Shown here: positions 43,778-55,129 of the stretch, piece by piece
How positions within the stretch are numbered: the first letter of the stretch is position 1
Layout of the letters: each line of letters opens with the position of its first letter
NCBI GenBank assembly: GCA_010093485.1
Contig: MU001498.1
Location: forward strand, 1,689,126 to 1,753,125
DNA from: Karstenula rhodostoma CBS 690.94
Taxonomy: Eukaryota; Ascomycota; Dothideomycetes; Pleosporales; Didymosphaeriaceae
DNA: 64,000 nt
Direction of reading: 5' to 3'
The notes under the pieces: model-generated
Told to the model about the DNA's origin: nothing
What the model saw: only the letters and a program-made list of their open reading frames with translations
The model's database searches: none
Translations under genes and position numbers: made by a program

Positions 43778-46022
43778 TTGCGTAATGCCGGGCTAGACGA
43801 AATCCGACCCCACTTCAGCTTTAGTGCCGTTCAAAATTGGTACGGTATACAAGGTTCGAGATTATCCAAATCTGTGGTGACGTGAGGCACAACAAGATGG
43901 GCGGGTGGCGTTCGACTCTGCAGCTCGAGTGAAGTTGAGCGGCGCGTTAAGCGATCTCCCAATTGCAACTAGCCGGGTTGTTGCCTGGAAAGCGTCACAT
44001 GACCTCTGGGACCAAACAAATTTGAAGAATGACCTGTTGCAGAGCACACCAATATTAGAGGTATGTTTAAGGGGAAATCACTGTCATGTCTCGGGTTACA
44101 CCATAACAACATAAAATTTGGGAAGCGGTGTATCGCCACTACGGGCGCGAACACCCAGTACCTGGGCTTTTGTCAAGGATTGATGACGGGAAATTGGACA
44201 TCACAAGCTGTTCGTCAACCTGGAGCACTGGAGGCCAGTAGACGATAGTAATAATCATCAGGGCGGCTTTGAAGACAATTGGAACCACTCAATCGATACA
44301 AGCGATCCTAGATGCCCAAGTGAAGACTATAACCATCATCATCCTCATGAAAGCAAAGCGGACGGCGACGAGACACGTGATGTGTATGTGTATTGAATCA
44401 TGACTAGCAGCCACACCGTCACGTACCACAGGTAGCGCATGCAGGATATCGTCGGGTCACTCAAGTACGTCCGGATGTTGGTGGGATCCCGTAGCAGCGC
44501 ATCATTCCCAGACAACCCCGCAGGAAGCTGGAGTTGGAACACAGATTCGGTCGCCTCAACTGATAATTGATTGAAGTAATCAACCCGCTCCAGGATGCAA
44601 CAACGAGTGAAAGAAGGATTCGCCAAATGAAGTATTATGCGAATGAGAAGTCCGAGAGGTCATCGTGGAATCTGAAAATACCAGGATCCTCTTTCCGGTT
44701 ATAGTGTGGATCAGTTTATTCCATTCCTGCTGCCAAGGCTAACGACAGTGCAGACACCAATGCAAGATACCAGGATGAGAGGACCACTGGTCGTCAGTTT
44801 GACTCTTCTTGGACTGAGTTATGGTTCATTGTATGCTGTCTTTCTCTGTACGAGAACCCTATGACAGTTGCTCCACTTGTAGAGTAGATAGAAAGGATGA
44901 TAGGACTGAACGAAATCGAGAAGTAGAACGTGCTATGTACATACACAGTAGTTGTAAACACATAGAGACAGTATCGTGCGCGACAGTCCAATACATATAA
45001 TGAATCTGGAACACTGATTCGCAACGATTATGATGATAGGTTGGGTCGCGTACGCCTTTGTGTGGCTTATAGACTAGTTGTTTTACCTGGGGGTTTTTCG
45101 TATAGCCATGAAGGATTTGGCCTAGACTCCTCTATATGCAATATGTCATGGCAGACTGCATTATGGTTTGATGCAGTAGGCTTACTATTCCATTGCCTAA
45201 AGATTACTGTGCTGTTGCCTAGAGCACACCTGGAAAGCCTATTCATAATTGTGAAAAGTGCTCTTATCGCAGAATGGCCGCGAGATCGCGGAAAGGTCTA
45301 GGCGTCCTTGCCTATCTATGATCTACGTCAGGGCGCCATTTGAAGCGCAGCGATAGGAAATAGTACGAGAACTCGCGCCCGGAATTCGGTAAGGGATGCG
45401 AGAAAGTCACCGACAAGGCTGTCGTTTACTTTCAGCAAAACGTCAGCCATGTAGGCAACCTTTGAAGTTTGCCTACATGGTTTCTATGAAAAAAAAAAAT
45501 AAAAAAAAAAATCACAGCACACTTCCAGCCACCAAAAAATCATTGTTACCTCGAAAGTCACAAAATGACCGTCGGGCAGATTCATAACCTTCACCGTCAC
45601 GATAGCAGCGCTCACGAGAAACGCACTAACTTTTACTACCGCTGTATGTGGGCTATGAAAGAGCGGGCAGAGGGTTCCCGCACAGGGGCAAGAGAAGCGA
45701 GCATGAGCGATAGGTGCATGGCACGCGTCACAATACCAGCAGCTCTATGGCGGCCAGCCGATGCCTTGTCAGTGTAACGTTCTATGTAGCGGTGAGCATT
45801 GGATGACATGATAAGAATAATGCAGATTCGGATTTCCACCACACATAGGTTTGAACGGGAATAGATGGTGACTGGGTCGTGTTGATTGGAGTATTTTAAT
45901 TCTCTCGATCAGACTGTGCGACCCTTGAACATTCAGTGCTCGACACTATCAACTGGGATGTAACTCCCTCGGAGGAGCATTTCGGATACCATAGGTATAT
46001 ATGTGGAACACACTGGTTCGAG
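43778..46022. other. Long intergenic region, one hairpin, no supported gene
   Basis: No gene is supported over 2.2 kb. A minus-strand frame near 44345-44650 (VEATESVFQLQLPAGLSGN, NIRTYLSDP) looks faintly coding but starts at TTG, has a TGA just upstream and no partner exons. A 12-bp hairpin and an A-tract lie at 45447-45511. Confidence 0.4.
45447..45480. other. Perfect 12-bp hairpin beside an A-tract
   Basis: CCATGTAGGCAA (45447-45458) pairs perfectly with TTGCCTACATGG (45469-45480) across a 10-nt loop. Beginning 9 bp later, the plus strand has a run of about 21 As interrupted by one T. On minus, the T-tract precedes the hairpin, so it is not a simple Pol III terminator in that direction. 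Possibly the end of a degraded inverted-repeat element. Confidence 0.4.
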
Positions 46023-46582
46023 CTACACCACCTTCCGAACCCTTCCAGTCTCGACTTCATATATCCAGCCTGTGACCCTTACACCCTCTTCCACCGCCTT
46101 GCTCTTCAGCCATTCTACATCCTCTTTGACTTTCTCTTCCAACACTGGGAATGTAAGAAAGTCAATATTTTCGACTTCCTTCGCTGCAGCTTCGCCTTTG
46201 TTCTTCTTCACAAGCCCATGCGCAGTGTCGTCGTCGAAAGTCAACATGCCACAACCCGTGTGTTTGACGAGTAGGATTTCCGTTGTGCCTAGCAGTTGCT
46301 GACTTATAACAAGTGATCGGAAGGCATCGCGGGCTGAGGCACCGGCGTTTCGGATGACGTGGGCTGCACCCAGCGGGATGTTGAATGCTGCGGCTGGGTC
46401 GATTCGAGCGTCCATGCAGGTCACTGTGGAATGCATGTCAGCTACAGCAGACTTAGTCGTACCGAAGAACACTTGCGGACAGCATATTTCTGACTCGGTG
46501 GAAGTGCAAGATGGCCCTGCGTGAAAGAAGCTGCGTAGGCCTTGTTGCCATCAACTAGGTTCTGCTCTGCAGAGGATGACAT
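46023..46582 (-). CDS. Beta-class carbonic anhydrase-like protein, GC-AG intron
   Basis: Exons 46582-46477 and 46423-46023 give 168 aa. The active-site motif KYAVLTCMDARID is built across the junction: Cys38 (zinc), then the Asp40/Arg42 dyad. His90 and Cys93 (LLVKHTGCGML) complete the zinc site, and HVIRNAGA is the family's third landmark. The small size and lack of a signal suit the compact cytosolic beta-CA type that interconverts CO2 and bicarbonate. The donor is GCAAGT, a GC-AG intron (46476-46424); the GT candidates nearby (GTACGA at about 46463) break the phase or the motif. Branch GCTGAC and acceptor CAG are good. Confidence 0.85.
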
Positions 46583-47054
46583 GGCGGCTGCGCGGGGTCG
46601 GATAGTGCGGGCAAAGGCGTCGGGTTAGCAATTAACGATACCGATATTGTTCCAAAGCCTATCTATATAGCAGCTCTACCTCGTCTTCCCATGCTAACGG
46701 CGCCCTTGGTGGTGCATCTTGTTCGAAAGCGGCAATGGTGACAGAGCGGGGTATGATCGCGCCATACGAGGCTGAGATGCCCAGGCAACTTACATGATAA
46801 GAGTCACAGATCGAAATGGCCCTTATGACATGCATCCGTGATAGAGACACGCTTCTACTGCGTCGATGCTGGTTTTGAGATGAAGTCGCGTCCCTTTAGG
46901 TGAGACGACATGAGGTTATCGATAAGGCTCGTAGGCTTATATAATAACGAGTTACGCCGAAAGCGGGGGGCGCGTTTCGCACATATGAACGCGCGACACG
47001 CACCGTTGATAGCCTAGCCATCGGCTTCACTTTCCGTCGTTGCAGCATTGTGCG
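46583..47054. other. Divergent promoter region
   Basis: Between the carbonic anhydrase (minus) and the F-box gene (plus). No gene or clear core motif is recognised. Confidence 0.4.
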
Positions 47055-48644
47055 ATGGCAATACGTTCAGAGAACCCTGATAGCTCTCCTAAGCTGAGTG
47101 AGCTGCCTGGGGAGCTCATCCTCGAGATTCTACAGTATCTTGCCGTTACTCGCGGTTACCTCCCCCCAGAGGAAGAAGCGTCACGACAGACAGAGAATGC
47201 GCAGCGAATTACAGCATTACATGGACTGAGTCTTACTTGCCGTCGACTCAATGACATCGTAACTCCCTATCTCTATGAGTCCATCACCAAACTCGGACGA
47301 AGCACGAACTGGTCGAATGTCGGCTCTCTGTTGGATACTATCAAACGAAAACCAAAACTGCTACAATTTATCCGGTACATCGAAACAGATGGCGCAGAAT
47401 TTGACGAGAAACTTGGTCCCTCGCTTGAAACCAAGTTGAGAGGCCTTGCGTCTATCAACTACGACTTTTACACTGGGCATACCATGCAGGAAACTTATTT
47501 CCCTTGTGCTCTTGTCGTTTCAACGCTCATTCGGCTCGCTCAAAATCTGCAAAGCCTTGCAATCGAGGCGATGTGGCATCGGGAAGCGATTTACGATCTG
47601 TACTCTAATCTTGCCTTGCGCGACGTTTCGCTAAGAAACACAGACGGTGACGGTAGCATTATTCACATTTCAGGATCGTCTGCGACAAGATTCAGCCCTG
47701 CTGTAATGTTGCTTTCAAATGTTGGTCAGGTCGAGGCAGGAGGGGAATGGCTCAAGGATCCTGGGACATATGATGGTCCTCACGATCATTCAATCTGCTG
47801 TCATAATCAAGCACCAGGAGATTTCAAGGGCTCCCCCGTACACCTGGAGGAATTACAGTCGGTGGCAGTCGAGCGTTTAGCTCTCGAAGGCAACATACGT
47901 GATATCGATCTGGAAGACCTGCTCGGTGGCTGCACTTTCCTCCGACAGCTTCGTTGCCGGTGGACCTCAGGCAGCCGTACCCGCTTTGTAGGGGGAGCGA
48001 TTGACCTCGAAGAACTTCGCAAAAGCCTACGACCGTTCGAACATACGTTAGAGTCACTTGTATTGGATACCCTGGATTCCTCCTGGTTGGTCGAGCTGGA
48101 TCAGGTTATACCCACGATTGGAAGCCTGCGCGAGTTCACGAACCTGAAGCACATCGAAGTTTCCGGCATGGTCCTTTGGGACGACGACGAAGACCTTACA
48201 GTCAAGCAGCCCCGGCTTTCTTCAATCTTGCCGTCCGCATTGGAGACGTTGGTTGTTAATGTCGAATGGGACGACGATGTTGAGGAGGCACTAGTAGACC
48301 TAGCTACTGATCGCGCTACGCATTTCCCGAGCTTGAAGAAAATCGACTGCTCCTGGCGGCCTGCCCCCATGTTTGTCGGACGGGATCTCATTGCCGAGTT
48401 TGGAAGACTTGGTGTCCAGTTGAAGCTAGACATAGCTTCGTGCACTGAAGACGAAGAGAAAAGGATCGAGGCCGATATGATACGGATGGAACAAGAAATT
48501 GAATTTATGGATCAAAGAGCTGAGGCAGTCGCAGCGGAAATGAGGCACTTTGATGCGGAAATGTCACGGTTCGGAATGACACGAATAGAAGAGGATGATT
48601 ATGCGTCAGACGCTACGGATGGATTAGTTGAAGGATATTTTTGA
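47055..48644 (+). CDS. F-box protein with LRR-like region
   Basis: Single exon, 529 aa from the ATG at 47055 (the upstream in-frame start at 47040 is TTG). The F-box lies at the N-terminus: PKLSELPGELILEILQYLAV, with GLSLTCRRLNDIVTPYLYESI after a 30-residue insert. The central region has irregular leucine-rich repeats (LESLVLDTLDSSWLVELD; TNLKHIEVSGMVLW; PSALETLVVNVEWDD). A helical C-terminus (DEEKRIEADMIRMEQEIEFM) may form a coiled coil. It would recruit a substrate to the SCF ubiquitin ligase through Skp1. The layout parallels the F-box protein at 42155-43777, suggesting a local or lineage-specific family. Confidence 0.75.
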   Translation: MAIRSENPDSSPKLSELPGELILEILQYLAVTRGYLPPEEEASRQTENAQRITALHGLSLTCRRLNDIVTPYLYESITKLGRSTNWSNVGSLLDTIKRKPKLLQFIRYIETDGAEFDEKLGPSLETKLRGLASINYDFYTGHTMQETYFPCALVVSTLIRLAQNLQSLAIEAMWHREAIYDLYSNLALRDVSLRNTDGDGSIIHISGSSATRFSPAVMLLSNVGQVEAGGEWLKDPGTYDGPHDHSICCHNQAPGDFKGSPVHLEELQSVAVERLALEGNIRDIDLEDLLGGCTFLRQLRCRWTSGSRTRFVGGAIDLEELRKSLRPFEHTLESLVLDTLDSSWLVELDQVIPTIGSLREFTNLKHIEVSGMVLWDDDEDLTVKQPRLSSILPSALETLVVNVEWDDDVEEALVDLATDRATHFPSLKKIDCSWRPAPMFVGRDLIAEFGRLGVQLKLDIASCTEDEEKRIEADMIRMEQEIEFMDQRAEAVAAEMRHFDAEMSRFGMTRIEEDDYASDATDGLVEGYF

Positions 48645-48805
48645 GTTCTTACTTCATTACTGGTCGGCTTGTGTAGAATACCAATGTGCTTCAACCACGT
48701 CCCACGCCGTGACGAGATGAGCTGTCATTAGCTTGGGACGGTAAAATGTATTCCTGACCGGGAGAGGTAGCGCTACTTCTTGTGCGGTACGTGATTATAC
48801 ACCGC

Positions 48806-49891
48806 TCATGAACACACTACTTTAATATCGAATTTCCCGATTGCAGCTGGCTTCTTATGTGCCCACGCGATGCCATCTTCGATAGCCTTATCCCACTGAG
48901 CAGAAGCTTCTTTCAACGCAGGCCCGAATGTCCGATGTCCATGGGGGACCCCCTTGAACAGTCTGACCTCGGTTGGTACGCCAGCCTCAGATAACAGCTT
49001 CCCGTACAGAAGCGCCTCGTCTCGCAGCGGGTCCAAGCCAGCAATTCCGAGCATGGTTGGTGGTAGCCCTTTGACATTTTCTGCCGACGCTGCAGTGAGA
49101 GTGTTGAGTCGGGTGTCCTTCAAGTCGAGCTTTGGTATCTTGAGCAGCTCCATGAAATACCGGACAGTTGACATTGGCAAGATTGGCGCATTTTCGTTCT
49201 CTACGATCGATGAGATCTCCGGGCTTTTCATCCACTTCAGCGCTCCTTCAGCGTAGGTCTCGTGATAGGCCAGAGCCGGGATGATAAGGACTTGTGCAGC
49301 GATCTCGGGAAGCCCATTCAACGCCTCGTTCTTCCCGAGATGTTTTTCCAATACCAACGCAGCAGTTAGTTGACCACCGGCACTGATGCCGCCCACTACA
49401 ACTTTTAACGGGTCGATCTTGAGCTTGTCCGTGTTCTTGTGCAGCCAGATGAACGCGTCCTTGGAATCGTTCCACGCCGTTGGAAAAGTGTGTTCGGGCG
49501 TGTGGCGATAGTTGACATTGACAACGACAGCTCCGGTGTTGATCGCGGTGTTGGCGCACGCCGCATCCCCAGTGCCCAGCGTGCCGAACATGAAGCCGCC
49601 ACCATGGAAGTATAGATATGCGGGCAAGACTTCGTCATCGGACTTCGATGCTGCACGATAACTCCGGGCCTCGATCGTGGATCCGTCACGTGTGGGAATG
49701 GAGTGATCCGTCATGCGTACATGGGGGCCGAGTTGCTCCATCAGCTTAGCGGATGCATCTTCACGGCCGGCATTGACCATATCCCGGGCTGCTTTGGGGT
49801 CGGAACCGAAGTCGAAGAAGGGAACTGGGAGCGCCTTCTCGATCTTGAGCCATTCTTCCGAGGGGCCGCCGTACTCGCTGAAGTCGCACAT
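48806..49891 (-). CDS. Alpha/beta-hydrolase fold-3 esterase (HSL-type)
   Basis: Single exon, 361 aa from the ATG at 49891 (MCDFSEYGG); the frame is open a few codons further. The oxyanion-hole motif HGGG is at 96-99 and the nucleophile elbow GISAGG has Ser170. Asp287 (GIAGLDPLRDE) and His317 (GVPHGHR) would complete the triad. This set defines the hormone-sensitive-lipase-like esterase family. There is no signal peptide, so it is probably cytosolic. Members hydrolyse small carboxyl esters and sometimes xenobiotics or secondary-metabolite intermediates; the substrate cannot be told. It is convergent with the F-box gene at 47055-48644 and is the next gene downstream of the hybrid histidine kinase on the same strand. 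Confidence 0.88.
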   Translation of the reverse strand: MCDFSEYGGPSEEWLKIEKALPVPFFDFGSDPKAARDMVNAGREDASAKLMEQLGPHVRMTDHSIPTRDGSTIEARSYRAASKSDDEVLPAYLYFHGGGFMFGTLGTGDAACANTAINTGAVVVNVNYRHTPEHTFPTAWNDSKDAFIWLHKNTDKLKIDPLKVVVGGISAGGQLTAALVLEKHLGKNEALNGLPEIAAQVLIIPALAYHETYAEGALKWMKSPEISSIVENENAPILPMSTVRYFMELLKIPKLDLKDTRLNTLTAASAENVKGLPPTMLGIAGLDPLRDEALLYGKLLSEAGVPTEVRLFKGVPHGHRTFGPALKEASAQWDKAIEDGIAWAHKKPAAIGKFDIKVVCS

Positions 49892-50848
49892 GGCTACTGG
49901 AACCAAGCTGGAAGTTTTGCGAGAAAAATTATCTTTATGTAGAATATTATGGGAGTTCCAACACGGAAGCCAATAAAGGGTCCCTGTTAAGAGTTTATGT
50001 AGCTCATAGACGTGTTGGCGGAATGTACGCTAATTAAGTAGAGATCATCCGAACCCATGCCCCGCACTTCACTCTGGACCTCGGCACTCGTCCCGCCAAC
50101 AATATAGGAAGAAAGTTAGCAATAATATAATTCCTAGTACACGTGTCATTAGTCTGTTGAAATGCCCGCGGAGGTTGCGCGGTGGTCCTAGAAAAGGCTG
50201 ATTGTGCGATTGTGACCGATACCCCGAGCACCAGGCTTGATCCCTCATGAACTCGTTTCATAATAAGAAACCCCTAATTCTTTGCGTGTTTCCAGGGAGC
50301 GAATACGGGGAGTGTGGCGAGACTGAAGGGCGGGACAAGCGGCACGCCCGCAGCGCCACCGGGTTCACTGTGGAATTGTACACTGTGTTCGTCATCACGG
50401 GGCGGCACGTGGCGGAATGCGGGACTGGAAGTTCCATGAGATCAAGGAGGAGTCAGCGAGGCGGTTGAGCGCGATGGTTGTCGAGGAGTAGCGGGAGACG
50501 GATAGTTTAAATGTTTTGTAGGAGTAAGGGGAATTGAGGGAGTGCTGTTGTAGCATGTTGTGCGCGCGTAAGATATATATACCTTATTCTACTAATTACT
50601 TTAATACTCCCTCCTATTCGCGGGCGCCTACAGGCGCCTCCCTATTATCTTTCACGACTATAGGATCCCCACATGTCCAGTTGGGATTAGTGTTCGCAAC
50701 GGCGATACGAACTGTAGAAGCGGGGGAAAAATAGAATAAGATAAATGTCGTTTCTCGCAAAGTCGTCCGCCCGTCCGAGACCCAGCCTCGACAGTACGCC
50801 TACAGCAACTCAAATGTGCGCTGTTACTCCGGCCGAAGAACCCTTGCG
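49892..50848. other. Intergenic, with dispersed repeat fragment
   Basis: No gene. Contains the second copy of the dispersed repeat (50570-50690). The 3' end of the histidine kinase gene follows. Confidence 0.45.
50570..50690. repeat. Dispersed repeat fragment, copy 2
   Basis: AT-rich lead, then CGCGGGCGCCTACAGGCGCC, TCCCTATTATCTTTC and GGATCCCCACATGT. Related to 15590-15690, which lacks the internal ACAGGCGCCT. Confidence 0.45.
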
Positions 50849-53800
50849 CTATGTGACTTGCTTCGCTTCCTCCACACTAGCCCGCCTAGTTCTCTCCTGT
50901 CCCAGTATCTCGGCAAGCTTCTTGAAATTGACGGGTTTGGTCATGTACTGATCAATGCCCGCGTTCCATGCTTCCAGCCTCGCACTGTTGGATGCAAGGC
51001 CCGTTAGCGCCACGACGCAGCACCGTGGGACGCTGTACGCTTGTTCGTATTGCCGGATCGCGCGTGTGGCTGTCATGCCATCCATCACCGGCATGGACAT
51101 ATCTAGTCAAATCGTCAGTACCGATACTGATGCAAAGTGGGCGCTACTTAGTGGCACATACCCATTAAGATGAATTCGTAGCGGGTGTTGGGATTTTGGT
51201 ACATCTGTAACGCCGTAAGACCGTTTTCGGCCTCGGAGTATGTGTACTTGTGCTTCTTGAGGAAAGTTACCAAGAGCTGCAGTATGTCAGCATGTCCAAT
51301 TAGCGGTGGCTCTCACCGCCAGCAAGCCTACCCTGCGATTGATAGAATTGTCGTCAACGACGAGCACGTGCAGTTCGGTCGATTTGGGGCGCACAGGCAA
51401 CACATCCTTCAATTCCACGGGTGGGCTCTCTGGGATGTGGGACACTATCTGGGTGATAGAAGGTTTCAAGATCTCCATGTCGAAGTCTGGAGGAGGTGAG
51501 GGCTCTACAAATTGATCGGGTGTTGCTTGGCGGGATGGCGGAGAATCCAGCGACTTCTGCAGGGGAAAGGAGACTTGCTCTTGCAGTCCTGTAGGGATGT
51601 GTAAGAACAAGTGGCAACTACCAGTAAGGCGGGGGGCAATACTAGTATTGCTTGGGATATTCTCACTGGTATCACCGAAGCGATCAAGACATTGGTTGAG
51701 AATGTACGCCAGCTTGTACGGGCCACAACTAGTAAAGTCAGTTCCTATATTGCGTAGAGGAAGGATAACACCAATTGTTCCACTTACGGCTGGGTCATGA
51801 TCTCCACTACGCTTTCTTTATTTGCTACCCGAACATCGGAACGGAAGGTAGATGCTTCCAGTGCGTCCATGGCAACAAATATGGTGACCGGCGCACGTTC
51901 ATTGTTGACTCTCCATCTCCTTATCGTGTCGAGGTATTCAAATGACGGCTCCGGACAGATGACAATATCGGCTTCGTGACCAGACCACTCTTCCGTCTCA
52001 ATGACCTGCATTTTGAGATGCGTCTCCAGAGTACTTTTCAAAGCATCTGTAAACCGCCCTAGTCCGCCGCTGTTTCCAAAAGAGTCCGATGATTCGCTGG
52101 GAGAACGGTGTTTCTTGTGGAGAATACATATGCGACGTCCGGCCAATCGAGCCATCGCAGGAGCGTGGTCGGTTACCCTAGACGGTGGCGGAGGTGGAAC
52201 AGTGGGTTTCGTAAGTGAAAGTTTCACATTGAAAGTGGTGCCAACAGAAGGTTCACTGCAGACCTCCATCTTTCCGCCACTTGTCTCAATAATCTGTCGG
52301 ACGATACTGAGACCCAGGCCCACTCCTGAAGAATGTGAGTTCTCCTGTGAGAATGGCTGAAAAGCCTTGTTTGCGAGAAAGGATGGAGACATGCCGGCGC
52401 CGGAATCCTTGATTGTCAGGGTGATAGTGCTCGTAACCTCTCCTTTGTCGCTCACTTTGGCTTCGCTGCTTCGTAATGATACCTGAATATGACCACTCTC
52501 GGTATATTTGACAGCGTTTCCAAACAGGTTCATGACGATGCGCTTCCACGCACCCACAGGGAAGCAACGATTCCAATCTTCTTCTTGCGCCAAGTCGAGT
52601 ACAATGTAACATTGCTTGCGATTGGACGATGTTGGTGGCTCTTCTTTCAACACTGGATTGTATTCCGGATCATTTGTCGGCGTTGTGACGCTCTCACTGG
52701 GATCCAGTACCGGTACGTACAAAGAGCCCGAAAACACCGCTTCGATAACTTCTTCAGTAGCCAATCTCAAATCGAAAGATGGCTAGATAAGGCAGAGATA
52801 TTAGAACGAGTTGGCCAGGCGCTAGTGAACGATTGAAACCATACCTGCTTGGTCTTGCGTGTCTTCAGTGGCTTTGAAGATAGACGTATTGTATTAGCAT
52901 TCTTAAGCCTTCGAGAAGAAACGGTCTTGCCGGCTTCGTTGCTCTTTGCATAGTCCATGACCTGGTTGATTGTGTCGAGAAGAGTCTGCCCGCATGAATG
53001 CAACGAGTTCAGCATGCTGATCTGAAAAGAGTCCAGTTTAGTGTCTTTAATAAATTCTAAGGTGCCAAGAATTCCATGTAACGGAGAACGGAGCTCATGG
53101 GAGATGGACGCCACGAACGTGGTTTTTTGCCTAGCGGAGGTGATTAGTTTAAAAGATGTAAGTCGAGTGAGGGTAACTATGACGATGGAGCTGTGCATGG
53201 GATGCAGACCCAGTTCGGCTCGAGCAGTGGCCTCAGCGCGACAAAATAGCATAACAAACTTACTGTCGACATGTAAGCGTGATGTGCGACAGCGAAGAGT
53301 GAAAGGGTGTCAAACCTGGTGTGATGCGAGAGCATCTAGCCTCGATAATTCACGCATGATGGAATCGCTGAATATTTTGAAATAATTGAGGTCCACAGTG
53401 GAGGACAGCAAGCGCTGTGGGCTATTGCTCCAACAAAGGCATCCAGCGAACCATCGTGAGCGCTCCTGCGTGGCGGTTAGAGTGATGATAAGCTTGAAGC
53501 AACAGCGTATGACCTACGTAGTCCCAGAATGGCACAAATGCAACGCTTCTCGCGTTGGGAAGAAGAGCATGGACCGCAGCCGAACTCCTGAATTTTCGTC
53601 CCGCTTTCCTCTTCGCATCTGCTGTGGCCTCTTCCCCAGCACTGGCACTCGAAGATGTGTCATCGGTCGACGAAACAGATGCACCCGTAGCTGTGAAATT
53701 TGTTATCTTTCCCAAAGACCATTCTTTGAGCAATCGCGCCAGGTCTCTTTCTAACAGAGTACCAAACTCAGAACCGTCATTGGAAAACCTTCCTCGTAGG

Positions 53801-54912
53801 GCATAGCCAAGCACTGAGCATTTCTTGGGCGATTTGTCTTCGTGCGTCACGTGGCGACTGCTCTGAGAGCTCGTAGTATCGCTACCTGAGGAGGCGGAAC
53901 TCAGAGATTCCCCTGAACCGGTATCATCTTCGTTACTTCCTGGGAATTGACGGTGGCCAGTCGCTGCAATAGATGCATCTAGGATCAGCACGCCATCTAA
54001 GTTGCTAGACGCCATCATGACATTGGCGGCACGGGAGAACATGTCTTTGGAGTGGAGGGGCAAGATAGAATTTTGAAGGGTGCCGATGGATCGTTCGTTG
54101 GAGGCTGAAGCCTGGATTGTCCTCGAGCCCAGGGACGAAACAGCCTCACCATTGTGCGTGGACACGGTCCCAGCTGATGTCGCCCCAGATCGATGCGAGC
54201 CGTTGTCTGAGAAGACCTTGAAGGGCTTCAATGCGGATGCTCCCTGAGCAAAGGATAGCAAGCCGCGCGTGAACTGCTCGCCGCGCTGATACTGGTCCCT
54301 AAGGGTGTACGTGTCCAGGTATTTTGTGATGGTTGCGGCAAAGTCCTGGAGAAGCGTAACCTCTGCACCAGCAAGGCCGGGGTCAGGGCGAGGTTCGTGG
54401 TCCCAGATTGATAGCACGCCCACGACTGTGTCGCGGGGACTGACCAGCGGAACTCCTGCATAGAAGCGCCACTTGGGGCCCCCCTGCACGAAGCTCTTAG
54501 GGGCATGTCGCTCATTTTGCGACAGGTCGTTGATGACGAGGGCGGCATCGGTCCTCAGCTCCAGCACCTCTTCGCAGACACCCCACGATCGCGGAACGCT
54601 CACATTGCCCAGCCACAACGCGGCCGCGGCGTCCTCGGGCTTGGGGCGAAGCGGGAGAGTCGGGGTGGCTTCGGCCAAGAAATGCTGGTGACTGTCGTCT
54701 ATCAGAGTCACACAGGCGCGGGCGACGTTCAGACGCGTCGCGGTGAGCTGGGCGAGGGCGATCAAGGTGGAGTCGGCAGATACGCGGGGTGTGTGGCCCT
54801 GGTCGGGAGCCTCGTCCTTGGGTAGGTCCCGAAATGCAGACCCGTACAGCAGATACACATCGCGCTCCCGTCTCCGTACGGCCACGGGGGGCTTCCGTTG
54901 GGTTTTCGTCAT
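50849..54912 (-). CDS. Hybrid histidine kinase (GAF, HisKA, HATPase, REC)
   Basis: Eight exons: 54912-53518, 53465-53316, 53130-52845, 52782-51788, 51728-51622, 51588-51332, 51276-51162, 51102-50849. Order: GAF-like sensor (about 50-210, LTATRLNVARACVTLIDD, RFYAGVPLVSP), a Ser-rich linker, HisKA with phospho-acceptor His in FVASISHELRSPLHGILG, HATPase (N box NLFGNAVKYTESG, G1 DSGAGM, F box FQPFSQ, G2 GVGLGLS) and a receiver (VLVVDDNSINRR, phospho-Asp in MDMSMPVMDG, Lys in MTKPVNF). There is no membrane segment, so it is probably cytosolic. It would feed an Ypd1-type phosphorelay. Odd point: with acceptor TAG at 53132-53131 the exon reads GCAAAAAACC, one A too many to join HisKA in frame. The alternative acceptor AAG before 53261 keeps the frame but inserts about 45 unlikely residues. 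Confidence 0.85.
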
Positions 54913-55129
54913 GTCGCGATGGAGGTCGGCGCACCCATGGGCTCCGCTTCGGTCAAGCAGTCAAGCGCAGGGCTTCCCCGCCACGAACGCGAGCGGACCT
55001 TTTTTGCGTTTTGCGGTGCAGGAGGGAGGGTTGCACGGGGCAGCTACATTGGAGATCGGGAAATGGAATGGGATTTACGAGATCGCTATCGCCATCGCCG
55101 CTAAGTGGGCTCGATCCTGCGCGGTCTAG

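Noticed and set aside
44345..44650. Possible small minus-strand gene
   Set aside because: It starts at TTG, has an in-frame TGA just upstream, and no partner exon or motif could be found.
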